A stretch of 64,000 nt of DNA from Hypericum androsaemum (lineage: Eukaryota; Streptophyta; Magnoliopsida; Malpighiales; Hypericaceae), in the NCBI GenBank assembly GCA_963995505.1, contig OZ023187.1, forward strand, positions 7,651,176-7,715,175, given 5' to 3'. The first letter of the stretch is position 1, and each line of letters begins with the position of its first letter. A program made the position numbers and the translations under genes. Positions 32,261 to 45,092 of the stretch are shown here, piece after piece. The notes under the pieces were generated by a model. It searched no databases, was not told where the DNA came from, and saw nothing but the letters and a program-made list of their open reading frames with translations.

Positions 32261-34283
32261 ACCAAAGTTTAAGCAAGCTAGAAAATGAAGTTGAAGGGGA
32301 TAGGTATAGGAGTTTCCATATCCTACCCAAAACCTTAAGGTAGTGAGTAGGTGGATCATCTACACTTATAAACAGGCTCAACCTACTTGCAACTTTCGAT
32401 GTGAGATTCTCTTCAACAATAGGTATCTAACTATCCACAGGAGAAAGTTTCCTATGTCCTGTTTACCTATTTAGGGAATGGTGAGCTTTTTTTTAAATAT
32501 CTATTTTAAGAATCGAGAGCACTGTCAAGTCTTATTTAGGAGCTATCTATCAATAATATTTTTTATATTCGTAAAACTTGAATCTAATACTTCTTTGAGT
32601 CGGAATGGTGAGCTTGATACCATGGTCCCAGCTTTTTTTTTTGTTGTTGAAGTAAGTCCCAGCTCCCTGCCTAACTTTGTAACAGGTTGTCCACTTTATT
32701 GACGTTTTAAGTGTGTACATACGCATCAGGTGAGTGTATTTATTGATGTAGATTTTGTACATGACACGTACCCATGGTTGTTGGTCTATGATTAGACCAA
32801 TGGAATAATAGCATTGTTTGTCTGAAGATGTCGGTGTCGTTGCAAAGAGGAACATAATGAGAAAGCGGTACTATGGAGGCCTATCAATTCTTTTAGAACT
32901 CGAGTTTTTTATCTCCGGTTATAGTCTAACAGAATAGTTCTCTCAATAATAATTTTAACATTCGTAAGTTTTAAATGTAAAATCTCTTTAAATCAATTCA
33001 AGTACATTACTACTTCGTTTATTCCTACTGGTTTTTTTTAACTCGAGTTTTTGGACCTCATCGTGGCAATTTCTGAGTTCAGGACCCCGACAAAGAGTAA
33101 CTTTTGTGGAACTTGTGGCCTTTTAACGATATCTAATTAATGGAGCGAATTATTTTAATTTAAATTTTTTTGAAATATGACAGTATTAGATATCTGTTAA
33201 AAAATTATTGATGTATAGGCGCAGTCTATTTTAAATAGGTGCAACATAAAAGTGTACATATTTTAGGGAAGGGTTGATTCATTTTGGAGAACCACACTCA
33301 TTTTACTGCATTTTAAGATATACCAATTTTAAAGGTTTGCCTCACAAATTCAGTAAGTAAAGTAAGCTTCTACAAAATAATGAAACGCCGAGTAAAATTA
33401 TGTTGAGTAATTACAATTTTCATAACTTTGTTTAGATAGAAATTTTTTAACTTCTTGTTACTTTATGTAACTTTGTTTGTTTAAAAAAGAATAATAAGAG
33501 GTAATTTATTATTAATATTGAGAGAGTAATTGAGAATAAGGTTTCTAGACTATGTTACTCTCTCTAATCCCCAATTTAAAAGTGACGAAAACCTTTATAT
33601 TTTGCAAATTTTTATCATTCAATGTTGATCCCTAACACTTCATGAATTTCTTCTTCAATCCAACAATTTTCATATCAAGATAAAATAACCACAAATAACT
33701 TGACTTGACTTCCCGAATTATCCTTTACAAAAGAATGCTACGAGATTCACATATCAACATGGTAGGTATATTTATTTGTTGAACAATTATTTTTACATGT
33801 TTATGTTGCAAAAAATTCAACTTCAACATAGATTATGCATCATATAGCCTTCGTATTCGTATATATGCATATAACAACAAACACAAAGTCGAACACAATC
33901 GTCTATTATAGATAGAGACAATCCAATTCCCGATACAAATTCACATGCTCGTGTACAAAGACAAGTTCACCACTTGGAAAATCCAAAATGTTAGCGAATT
34001 CGATTTCAAAAAACTAATCCATGGTGGAAGAAAATAGTAGCCACGGATCCAAGCCACCTGTCATTTCCAAATTCCCTATTCTTTTTTATACTTTAGTACT
34101 GCTAGAAAAAGCACTTACTACGAAAATGCAAGAATCATGTGAAACAGTAATAGCTCAAAAGCTTCAACTTTTTCAGCTTTATTTTAGCCGCCCTTGCGTT
34201 TCACACGTAGGTTTGCCTTTGACTTAAGGAGGAGTTGTTGATTGTTGAAATATTTGCCGTACAATAATGATGGGAAACAAGGG
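32261..34283. other. Upstream intergenic region, AT-rich; no gene
   Basis: I see no coding region or clear transposon ends. It contains the kinase promoter. Confidence 0.4.
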
Positions 34284-34291
34284 ATTATATT

Positions 34292-35152
34292 CAAGGTTTT
34301 TAAAAACGACTCGGAGGTCGACCCGGAATTTCAACCGTACTCCGGGTCGGACCGGTCGGACCGCCGGTCAGACCGAGAATTTTTTACATGTTACTTAAAA
34401 AAAACCTTTTACTATCCCCATCTCCATCTGTCCCCTCCTCTTTTCCCACGTCTTCCCTTCCCTTTTCCCCTTCCCCATGCAAACTCTTTCCTCTTTCCTC
34501 TTTCCCATGCTCTTTAGTCTAGTACCCCTCTCTTATTAATTACATGTCAGATTTTTTCCCCATCCTTTTGTCCTTTCTCTTCCCTATACAATTTCCATCT
34601 TTTTTCTAATTTTCTGCAGCAATAAAGAAAAATGGAAAACAAAAAGAATACCAAGCATCATCCCCTCCATTTGGTTGTTCCTCCCCAATCTCACATTCTC
34701 CACAACCAAGCTTTCGACATAGCACACACCCATCGCATGAAACCCACATCTAATGTCCTCAATATCAACCACCACAACCCATACCCATCATCGTCGCCGC
34801 TTTCCAGAATGAAGGAGAAGGTGACGTCGTCGGCTTCGTCTTGTCCTTTGTCTCTCTGTGGTCGGGGGAGAAATCGACTTCCCATTCCCTTTTTCGTTTC
34901 TGATTTCAGGTTGGGAAAAATGGAAATAGATGTACTTTGGGTATATTTCGGGGAGGGAGAAATAAAATTTTTGTTCCAAATTTGCCCCCAACCTTACGAA
35001 CCCGAAATTTCTGGGTCATTTTTCCGTACGAACTGCCCGGTCTGACCAAATTTTGGGCGGTTCGTAAGGTTGGCGTTTTAATGAGCAAACCCGATATGCC
35101 CTCCTTACCGAATCACAGTCCGACCGGTCGGACCGCGTATTTAAAAACCTTG
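34292..35152. mobile_element. 861-bp non-autonomous hAT element with GGTCGGACC-rich ends
   Basis: It begins CAAGGTTTTTAAAAACG and, read inward from the right, CAAGGTTTTTAAATACGCGG. A perfect 8-bp duplication ATTATATT lies at 34284-34291 and 35153-35160. Subterminal parts carry repeated GGTCGGACC/GGTCCGACC motifs on both sides. The interior is C/T-rich and coding-like but without a recognised domain. There is no transposase. Confidence 0.85.
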
Positions 35153-35160
35153 ATTATATT

Positions 35161-36120
35161 ATATTGATGGATTTTCGCTTCGACCACTTGTTTTACCCTA
35201 CTCAACTTGCATTTTAGAGCTGTGCTCGTGTCGGAGTCGAATATTAATATCCTGCTGAGATAAAAAGGTGGATAAATTTCCACGCTTATAAATAGACCGA
35301 ACTTCATTCGAGTTTTGATTTCGCTAAAGTTTGATGAAACAAGGTCGTGTGATGATAACAATGATCTCCAAATCAACCCGTTTTGATACTATGTTAAAAT
35401 CTTCATATCCTAGTCAAAAACTATTTGATTCTACTGACAAGGTGTAATTATTTGACGGAGGTATAGGGTTAAACCTAGATAATTAAAAAAAAAGAACTGC
35501 TTGGTATCGACCTGAATACCGTTGAGGTTTTTAGGCATGCATCCATATAGTGCTCAAAATTGTAAGCATTAGATTCATCCTTCTGACCAAAAACGTACGA
35601 TGGTTAGACTACGTAGCAAGATTTTATCCAATCATTTGAATGCAGTTGGAATTCCCACCTAAAGTTGCTTCTCCAAGAGTCACCATTCCACAGAACAAGT
35701 GGAAAGTTTAGCAATGGAAACCAAAAATTTCAGAATCAGCAAAGGAAAGGACGCTAATCATATCTTTGAATGAATTCCCTTTATATATGAGGTAATATCT
35801 TACATGGAACCTTCATGATCCAATAGATCATTGGATAACGTTCATATCATCAAAAGACTAACACCGAGCAGAGCAAATTCAAGGAGCCAAACCGACGACC
35901 ATGCGGTCCAAAACTTCGGGGAGAAGCAGGAGGCCAAGCGAAAGCAATAGCTCAGATCTGGCGAGGAACCAAAAGATGGAAGTGGAAAGGAAGAAAAAGA
36001 GTGCGAGTGTTTAGTAAAAAACTGACTCGGGTATTTAAGGGTTTTGTGTTGGGCTACCTCCAAGATCTGAGACTGATTCGAAACCAGCAAGTTAGTGTGC
36101 GAAACTTTAAGCATCTTGTG
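35161..36120. other. Downstream of the SH2 gene; no gene
   Basis: No recognised coding region. A 90-codon minus-strand frame at 35842-36114 lacks any family signal. Confidence 0.4.
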
Positions 36121-38441
36121 TTAACGAATCATGGAGTTCGGATTGTCCTGCCTTTGGATTGAACAATAGAAACTGTTAAACATCAAGAAAATAATAGCTC
36201 CTCTTAACAGAGCAATTCCAAAAACTCCTTTAGATAGTGCAGCATTCAAAAATGGAACAACGGGGAAGCTGGTGAGATCTTGCCTTGCTAATCGCAAAAG
36301 TGCAGGATCTTCCAACAGCATTTCTTCAAGTGTTTTAGCATTATTCTCTCTGCATGTGGAGATGTATAACATGGTAAAGAACCGTTTTTCAATTGTATTA
36401 GATGGACTAACTTATATGCATCACATGGAGAACTAAGTTTCAAATCAAAAGCGTGTTATGAAAGGATGGCTTCTCTAACTGCACCACATATTTCAGTTCA
36501 ACGTATTAGAAGAATGTCATTGATATGCCATTATACAATGGTCGTATAGATAAGCAAAATGTTCATAGATCAGAAATTTAAACAAAACAAAACAAAACAG
36601 GAAGCCTTTATCTGCAATAAGTGAAATGGATGACATTATATTGGGCACTGAGACCAGCAGATACATAGGCCACCATATGCCTTTATCAAGCCGAAGCACT
36701 CTAAATAGAGAGATAGAGAGGTTTCACAAGTAGAGACCCCTCTACCAGATTTTAAGATGTTTCAGCGCTGGGTCAGTATCAGATCTACCAAAAGCACCGG
36801 TAGGCATATGCCACAATGGCTTTATTCTAACGGCTGGTTTCGCATCCTTTTGGCCAGTGCTCAGAGCAATGGTGTATCTTGAAATAAACAAAGTTAGTAT
36901 TCTTGTGTATTGTCTTGTGCTTAATGCCAATATAACTTGATGATTAGCAGGTGAAGGATGAGAGTATTTTCATTTTATTTGATCCAACTGCCCTCTGTCA
37001 GGCAAGGGTACTGTAGCACCGGTTAATCATACATCTTGAGAAAAAAAAGGAATGCTACAGAAAACCATAACGGTTCCACTTAAAGATTGTGGACAAGTCA
37101 AGCAGGGCTCAATAGAAATAAGTTATCCACCAGATTGTCACTGTCATGTTTTACCATCATGCCTAAATAAAGCAAGGTCTTATTAAAGCTTCTCGGCACT
37201 AACTACAGGCGTACATAATCCAAGATGATGATCAAAACTATGTCAAGATCACAATTCTCAAGTTACTCTACACTTATGTGACAGAACAAGCCCAAACCTA
37301 GAGACTGGTCTTCAAGAACAAAAGTTAGATGAGCTTGGTGCTTAAACTACCTTATCTTCACTATGTTCTCAAGAACAACCTTAAATCCAACTGATCCAGT
37401 TCTTACACACTGAGTCCAAAGTAGATGCGTATTTCCATCTCCGAACATCGGTGACCTGTGTCTTGTACCTATTCACGGAACCAAAGATACTAACACGAAA
37501 GAAATGAGGAGAGCACGAACCCGAAGATATAATCGAGAGAGAGCAGTCGGTGGTGGATAGTGTAATCATGTCCAACATACGTCACAACTAAGTTACCAGC
37601 ATCAGGATGGGGCCAGCTCCTTGAAGTAGGAAACCGCAGAATAAAAGTCCCAGGGGCTTGCATCCCAAACGGACCTCGAAGTGACATCTCTGCCTCTTCC
37701 TTGGTAGCGAATCCTTCTATCCACTTTGGCAAGACAGAACTCCATGCTCTGTTGATTACCTCTCTTGATAGTGTTACGGCAACAGGGTACATCCAACACC
37801 ACATCTTCTCAAAGTTCTCTCGGGCCATGTATTCCCCGCATCCAGCAACCCTCTTGAGCGAATCGAAGTCCTATGTTCGCGAGCTAACAAGTCAGTCATT
37901 CTGGTACATACATTTGAAAATGAACTTAATCGAATGTAATGTACCTCTTTTGTGAGAGACCTCGCATTGCAGCGAGCGATCTTCTCGAACTGCTCCCCAA
38001 TTGCGAGGACCGCTTCGTCCCATTGCAGTAGGCGGTTTCCATGCGCAATCGACTCCCAAACTCTCGTGCCATCCTCGATCAAGTACTTTGCGATAATTAT
38101 CTGGCGCCTAGAGAAGAAAAGAACAAACTTCCAATAGATTTCCGCGAAAAACTAGAATTGGAATCCCCGCGGAAAGTTAGTTACCTATGGTGGGAGCAGC
38201 CGGAGTAGAGCGCGACGTGGTGGGCGAATGCGGAGAGCAGTTGGTCGGGGACGGAAGCGGAGACGGCGTCCTTGAGGAGAACGGCCCTGTCGGCAAAACC
38301 CCCGAGGCAGTACTTGAAGACGGTGAGGTCAGAGACCTGGAACAAATGTCGGTCTTCTTGAGTGCTCTCGCAGGAGGAGCCCTCCTCCTCCTTCCCCTTC
38401 TCTTCCAAATTCATCGCCAGCCCTCCTCCTCCACCCCACAA
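36121..38441 (-). CDS. Plant STAT-type linker-SH2 domain protein (SHA/SHB-like)
   Basis: Four exons fit one frame on the minus strand: 38441-38185, 38107-37945, 37870-37521 and 36349-36121 (332 residues; start could instead be the inner ATG at 38414). The SH2 domain is encoded in exon 3: a linker helix region, then GPFGMQAPGTFILRFPTSRS, with R219 at the position of the phosphotyrosine-binding Arg of FLVR. DAGNLVVTYVG and HHRLLSLDYIF follow. The last exon gives ENNAKTLEEMLLEDPALLRL, matching the usual helical tail. Plant SH2 proteins of this class are thought to bind phosphotyrosine and act in the nucleus or cytosol. The Arabidopsis members are nearly twice as long; I see no N-terminal half upstream of 38441, where a CT- and AACCCTAAC-containing leader lies, so this copy may be shortened. 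An alternative exon at about 36742-36914 (YTIALSTGQKDAKP) has the same phase and could replace the last exon. Confidence 0.78.
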
Positions 38442-39849
38442 AACCTTGGCAGAAGGTTCCGGTTAGGGTTTCTCGATTTTCTTGAATCACCGGTTCGGTT
38501 ATTCAAAATTTGGTCTGCTCCTGCTCGGTCCCATCGAATAGCACCGCTAAGTTCCAATTTTTAAGTGGAAAAAAGTGCACTTTAGTAGTGAGTGGTATGA
38601 CCAATTTTGCTTTCAGTTCTTGTTATTTAAGAGAGATAAAACAAGTCCAACTTTTTGAAAGATTTAACACTTGGCGGACACGAGCAGCTGCCTAGGAATT
38701 CTACACGAAACGGCGTCGTTTTGTTGCTTACGTGACGAGCCAATTGGGCAAGTCAACTTTGATGTGTTAGTTTGGTTAATTACCAAAATAACCCCATTTT
38801 TTTAATAACTGTTCAAAAAACTTATATAATACTATAAATATTCTCATCTCTAGGACCAAAAACTCCCGGCAACTAAGCCCTAAAGCATTGTAGCAGTCGT
38901 TCCTCTTCGAGGTTAAGACATGAAGGTCGCTGTCTAAAAATGTGAGCTCCTTCTACCTTTTCGAGCTCCCCGTGCTTTTCCTGAGCCTACCCGTTCCTCT
39001 CCGAGCTTCCACCTTCCTCCCCGAGTAAACCAGAATCCTATGAAAAATGAAAGCTTTTATGCCCAAGGTCACTGTTCGGTTATAACCCCGAGCTCAGTAT
39101 TCAGTATAAACCCTGAGCTCACTAGCAAAATAAGTAGAAGTTACTCTTCTTAGTCTTCAGAGTTTTAGAAATCGAAGATCAAGTTTTGTGGTTGTGATGT
39201 TCATTCAAGTATGCAAAACGACATGGAAGTAGCATTGCGCAAAAGCGAGGAGAAGTGCAAGAGTTATTCTTGTCTCATATTTGTGATTTTATTTAGCTAT
39301 TTGTAATGTAGGTCATTTAATTATAATATTTGTAATGATTAGAGTATTTGTAACTTTCTTTGTAAAATGTTGAATAACAAAGAATGCTTTATCTGAATGT
39401 TTATTTGCATTAGGCGCTCCAAAATAGTGTTCCAAAAGATTTTGACATGCAACACTTTCCTGAACATTTTCATAGGCGGCAAGCATCCAAAACATATTCA
39501 TGGGCAACAAGCTCCAAAACAGGGATGAGGCAACAAGGTCCTAAACATGTTTATAAGCAGCAAGTTACAAAGCATAGAATATGCAATAAGCTCCTAAACA
39601 TCATGTCTAACATAACTAAACTAAATATTTGATAGTTGTCCAAAATCTCTCCTGGTCGACTACTGGCTGTTGTCCAAAATATCTTCATCCTTCTTCTTCA
39701 TATATGTGAATTTGCGAATTGCTGACTTCTCAATATTGTCGATTTCTTCTCATTTCTCTTAAAAAGTAAAAAGAGCATAGCTCATGGTATTAATAATATT
39801 ATAAAACAATCATCTTACCTTGGTAATGTCTTGTTGTAGTTTATCGAAG
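38442..39849. other. Upstream flank of the SH2 gene; no gene
   Basis: The proximal part (38440-38560) contains CTAACCGGAACC and is likely promoter or leader. The rest is AT-rich without coding signal. Confidence 0.4.
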
Positions 39850-39879
39850 ATTTCAATTGTTGCAATTTCTTAGCGGACG

Positions 39880-40618
39880 CTTGACGTTGTCTCCTTTCCC
39901 TCGACGTCTTACCCATAACATTCACATTGCAACCTCGAATGTTATTGCCAATTTGCTTACAATTGCCACACAATACTTGATCTCAAATTTGAGACACTTT
40001 GTTGTGATTTTGAGGTTCAGTAGCTGCCTTTCTTCTCTTCTTTTTAGGCCGACATGTTGGCTTCCTTATTAAAGATGGATGCACTTCTTAATTTTCAATC
40101 ATTATCCACTTATCTTGACTAGGAAGTGGAACAATATAATGACTGTAAACTGTCATATATGTCTCTTTGGAATAATATTTATCAACAAACGTCTCAGATT
40201 GCATTCGACATGCATATATAACAGCCACCACATGCTTACAGGGAATGCTCATAAATTCCCACAATCGATACGTACAACTCTTGGCATTAATATCAATGAC
40301 ACTAGATATTCCATAACAATCAACTTTGAACTTTAAATCACGAGCCAAAGTTACAAAATAAATTACCTACTCCTACTTTATGTGATCCAAAGCTTTTGCT
40401 ACATTGGCCTCCATTAGATTTTTAGTCCACTTTATTATAAAGAGTAAGTAAGATTGTTGAACCCACATGTACCAGTCCTTAGGCATTTTGTTCAACTCGC
40501 TAGCTAATCTAGGACAATATTTTTGGTAACAAATGGTAAAATATAAACACAAACAAATGAAATCAAAAGTCAAGGGTAGAGATCGATATGAAGCAAATGG
40601 GCAAGGTACCCTTATCAC
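39880..40618 (-). pseudogene. MULE transposase C-terminal remnant (SWIM zinc finger)
   Basis: On the minus strand from about 40348 the frame reads FKVDCYGISSVIDINAKSC, then the SWIM-type signature IPCKHVVAVIYACR. The first ligand pair reads C-T-Y instead of the usual C-T-C. Next come YSKETYMTVYSHYIVPLP, RKPTCRPKKKRRK and a zinc-knuckle-like CGNCKQIGNNIRGC, the usual order at the end of MuDR/FAR1-like transposases. An in-frame stop precedes the knuckle. The upstream part (40373-40618) reads CPRLASELNKM, also transposase-like. The DDE core is not recognisable. It is a decayed fragment of a once autonomous Mutator element. Confidence 0.72.
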
Positions 40619-40943
40619 ACAATCTTCCTAACTAGGTCTCTCTTGGACTTTTGATGGTACAATATGGTCTGAGTGTTTCTAATCTAATGGTAGAACTCTC
40701 GCCATTAACCTACCAAAGGAGAATTTCGGGTTTGGTTCCCAACTATATTAAGAAATTAAGGGGAACATGAAAAGAGAAACATAAAGGATAAAAGCTATGA
40801 AGCTAAGAGTTTGATCTTTGGTTTGTGGGTGTCCCTCCATGCCTGCACAAGCTCTCGTTATATAGGGAAAGACTCCTAACCTAGCCCCGCCCTGATCCAA
40901 GATAGTCTGCCCAAGCTAAGACATGATATTATGGTAACTATTC

Positions 40944-41504
40944 TTAACAGAATACCACCCCCCCCCCCCCCCCCCCCCCCCTCCCAAAATTTTGCAGCAG
41001 CCATATCAGCTTGTCCTCCCCCAAAAGCCTTCTAGGTTTAATTCTGCGAATCGCATGCACCTCCACTTCATTGAACATGTTCTGCAGGATGTGAGGATCC
41101 CAGCTTTCTCCACTTTCGTCAAGTAGATCTACAACAATAGAGATAGAAGATGAGGTAGGACATTGAGAAATCACCCTCCTCTGAGGGAGAGACGGGAGCC
41201 AGGGCTCCTCCCAGATCAACGCCTTTCTTCCATCTGTAATTCTCCACACCAGGTCAGGACGAAGCAAGTCTAAGCCTTTCACAATGCTTGTCCAGGTCCA
41301 GGAAGACCAATTTCTTTTTGTAGCATGCAACATAGAGCAATCAGGGAAGTAAATGCTTTTTAAAAGTTGAAAGCACAGCGACTCAGGGTTCTGAAGAAGC
41401 CTCCACGCCTGCTTTGCCAAGAGAGTATCGTTGAAAGCCTCCATATTCCAAGTGTTATCTATCTTGAGGAAGTGAAGTTTTTGCCAAAATATCTTAGTTA
41501 TCAT
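40944..41504 (-). pseudogene. LINE reverse transcriptase 3' fragment (zf-RVT region)
   Basis: The 186-codon frame contains MEAFNDTLLAKQAWRLLQNP, WTWTSIVKGLDLL, WRITDGRKALIWEEPWLP and similar phrases from the region after the reverse-transcriptase domain of plant L1-like elements. No catalytic FADD box is present, so it is truncated. It ends in a run of about 22 C residues at 40959-40982, which translates as glycines. Confidence 0.75.
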
Positions 41505-42786
41505 TTAATTCTTCTTGTATTGAGTACATTGGCCATTGATGAAATGATTTTCTTTCAAGCTAAGCATAGTAAATACATTACAAAGATATGATCTTTGGAA
41601 TTGAGAGGACAAGTCTCAAACTTAAAGTTACGTGATGTTGTCGGTCCAATGGATATGAGATTATGGAACAATTGGAACATTGAAACATAAACTTTTTGCA
41701 TGAAAAATCACCAGCGAGTGTATTGTTAGAAAATGGAGAAAAAATGAAGAGTAAAATGGTGACTCAAAGGGAATTTAATGATTTGAGGGATTAATGTGAA
41801 ATGTTATAAAATTATAAAAATCTATATTAAATATAAAATTATTAATGAATTTTGTTTGAAAAAAATCCTAGATTTTTTCGATAATCTGTGACATACATCA
41901 CTTATTTGAAAATTCATCACATTCTAAATTTATTGCATGATCTAATTTTGAATTTTAAATATTAATTACACAAATAATTTTTTAAAATAAATTAATTGCT
42001 CATATTAATTTTTTCCTTCGAATACTTGCTATTATATAAGAAGGTTATCCTTCATTTTGTGAACACACCAAGTATGAGACTCTTTTGCTCCTCCGTTTTC
42101 CCGATTATGAGTCGCTACTCATTTGTTCTTACTAATTATATATTATCTAAGTTTTACTTTGAAAGGTCTATTTAATCCTGAAAAACTACAACCATTAGTG
42201 GAATTAGTTCTTAAGTATAGAGATCAATTTTCTTCATTTTCCACCAAATAATTGAACATGTATACCAACTTATAATGAAGAGAACAAATGGGATGATAAG
42301 ACAGATACAATCTTTGTTTGGTGTAATTGACACGAAAAACTTGCAAAACCAAAACAACTCTCTTACAAGAACTAGAAATTTCAAATGGCAACCACCTCTC
42401 TCGAATGAGATGGTAGTCAACTGTGATGTTGTCTGCCTTGAGGAAAAGTGGTTAGAACTTCTTGGTGAAGAGTCTAATAATTTTTCATGATTTCTACGGA
42501 ATGACACCATCCACCGAAATTGCCAGCGTTGATCGTGGAAGTTGTAAGGGAGAGTCGACACAAGAGGAACATAATGGGGAAACCGAGGAGTTGATCGATG
42601 TCTTGACGAAAGAAACACCGGTTAGGATAATTTCTGTTCAAGTGAAGGTACAAGAGAAGCCTTTTGCCAATTAGCCATTATAATCTTCGTTGGTTATTCT
42701 AAAAAACAGAAACAATTTGGTTTAAATATGAATAAAAGAGTACCGAATATGAAGTTTAATAGTCTCTCTTTTGAAAGGATGCATTA
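41505..42786. other. Intergenic; no clear gene
   Basis: AT-rich. A 71-codon plus-strand frame (42275-42490) contains FKWQPPLSNEMVVNCD, faintly like the RNase H segment of a LINE, too little to call. Confidence 0.35.
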
Positions 42787-44729
42787 CTAATTTCTTGTTG
42801 CTTCGTCATCGCTGATCAAATCTTGCCCAATATTTACCGGTGCTTGGTTCTGGTCGTCGATGATCGAATCTTGCCCTATAGTTACCGGTGTTTGGTTCTG
42901 GTCAATTGTTTTCTTCTTCCTTCCTCTCTTCTTCGGTTCAGAATTCTGACCATATAAACAAAATAAGTCATTCTCTTTTTTTTTTCTACTTATTAACTAG
43001 ATTCATTAAACCTTTTGGGTGGCAAAATATTGTACCGAAGTATTGCCTTCTTGTTGTCTCTTCCTTGTGAGTGCTGGAACAGGACACATGTTAAATAATA
43101 TGAACTTTTGTACCTCCACGATGGATCGCAGGTGCCATTTTCCATGGTGATAGAACTGGAGCGGAGATAATAACATTAATTTGTACAATTGTTTTGGGTA
43201 AAAGAGATTAATTTAATGGTCACTTATCCATCTTAGAAAATTCTCCGTGATTAAGTAAATATTATGAAACAACAAAAATACTTATTACCATATCCTCTCT
43301 TCCATTGTTTCGAACCGTTTGAATAACTCTCCAACCGTTTAGTCTTTCCTTGAAAGATTCCCCGGATGACTTTGCGCATGGATCTTTCTTACCTTCGATA
43401 ATCACTAGCTGTGATCATGCAAAGAATAAAAAGATTATTTTAATTTTGTTAATAAACTGCAAATTTCGTTAAAAATTTTATTTTAATTATAATCACAAAG
43501 GAAAAATTTTATATACCTTGTCCATGTTAGCCACGTAGGTGTCATAGTCTCCATGTAATTCAATTGTTAAACAGAAATGCCGTTTAATCTTGGACTTAAC
43601 ACCCTTGCGTCCAAAAAATAAGTTGAGTCACATATAAAGATGCAACACACCGCTACTAAAAATTACAATGAAATAATAGTTTTATTGCCTGAGAAAAAAT
43701 CATCCAAGCCCTAAATTTAAACTACCCCGAAAAGTAAATTCAAAACATGTGTATATTAAAGTTGTTTCTAGATCTTGCATTTAAGAAACTTACATCGCTT
43801 TCCATAGCGTCCTCAATTTCTGGTCGAAATTGATCTGCATTGTCACCTTTGAACATATCCGAAACATCCTACCGCGAACAAAAAATTGCATCATAAGTTT
43901 TATTGAAATAACTAACGAACATTAGGGCAAGAGAACTGTAATCAAAATAGATAACCCAAATAAATAAGAATAATTAATTTAGTTATAAAATAAAAGCTTG
44001 CTTACGTGCAATTTCTTCTTAATTGTGGTTGAAATGAGAGGGACTCCTACTGTACGAAGATGCTCCAACTCAAGGTCGTCGGATGGTTCAAACATGGTTT
44101 CCTCGGCCTTTTCTCTTATCGCTGTTTCTGCCGGTCCAAAACTCCTTTTTCTTGAGAAGGTTGATGCTAAGTTCGTGGTTTCATTGATGACGCCATTTGG
44201 CGAAACATCAACGGGGTTCCTTCCATTTATATCTTCTAGAGGAGCACTAGGGGTTCCTGGAACATTTTTTAAACTAAGTGCGTGCTTTTTATAAGTATCC
44301 ATAGTAACCACTTGAGGCTGGGTCCATTATATTTTTTAAATTAAAATTAAATATATTTTTAATATATTTACGCTCAATAAATTTGTCCGACGTAAGAAAT
44401 GAAGATTTGTTTAAACATATTCTATAACCCACGTTCTTTTTACCTGAACTAGAGGACTCAGCCCCAAGTGTTAAGGTCACTTTTGCTTCTATTTGATTTG
44501 TCGAGGACACTTTTGCCATTGATGGAGTTGGTTCCAGTGAAACAATGACCATGGAAGAATTTTCATGACCATGACCATTAACTAAAGTGAGATCGCCAGA
44601 GGGAGGACTATTCATTAAAGAATCGAGAAATGAAAAGTAGTCGACAAATAATTTATCATCCAAAGAAACAAGTTCCTCCAATTCCAGTCCCAAATAAATT
44701 AACTTTTTCGAGGATTTGTAGTTTGCCAT
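42787..44729 (-). CDS. Seven-exon gene with a methyl-CpG-binding-domain-like segment
   Basis: Exons on the minus strand: 44729-44444, 44310-44006, 43868-43794, 43603-43517, 43408-43289, 43155-43114 and 42945-42787. All borders are GT/AG, and the joined frame is open for 357 residues (start MANYKSSKKLIYLGLELEEL). Exons 5-6 read ERLNGWRVIQTVRNNGRED, then FYHHGKWHLRSIVE. This follows the spacing of plant MBD domains (GW... NxG...YY...G K..RS..E) at about residues 272-305. The C-terminus is lysine-rich (EPKKRGRKKK, AT-hook-like), followed by a twofold repeat of PV-x-IGQD-x-I. Middle exons give KSKIKRHFCLTIELHGDYDT, which I do not recognise. MBD proteins read methylated cytosine in chromatin; here the match is by pattern alone, and key DNA-contact residues are not verified. 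No EST evidence is available to me. Confidence 0.6.
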
Positions 44730-45083
44730 TTGGTTTAAGACTAGTGCGAGGGTGTTTTACAATGAATGGGAAAAGAGGGATCTAGGTCAACTAGCCTGTA
44801 TATTGTAAGAATAGTGTGAGGGTGTTTTTATAGTGAGGGAGAAATCGTGAAGTAATTTTAGACGAGATAATTAATCTCGTGGTACTATTCATTGGATATA
44901 TCAAGTCATATTTGTTTATAACTATAACAATTTTTTTGGAAAATAAAATTTTTTGAGGTCCTTTACCTTCCATTTTTGGCGATACCCAGAATGTATTCTG
45001 AACTATTAAGACTAATGAAATCACACTACAATAACCTAATTTGGATATATAATTAATTCATTTAACTAGGGCCAGTAGTTGCT
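44730..45083. promoter_or_regulatory. Upstream region of the MBD-like gene
   Basis: AT-rich; promoter of the minus-strand gene expected here. A MULE inserted about 360 bp upstream of its start codon. Confidence 0.4.
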
Positions 45084-45092
45084 TTATTTTTA

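Noticed and set aside
40959..40982. Poly-C run as a functional G-quadruplex element; likewise the poly-G near 46650
   Set aside because: Each lies in decayed transposon sequence and may be partly a sequencing or assembly artefact.
42275..42490. LINE RNase H fragment
   Set aside because: Only a WQPP...VNCD-like phrase; too short to separate from chance.
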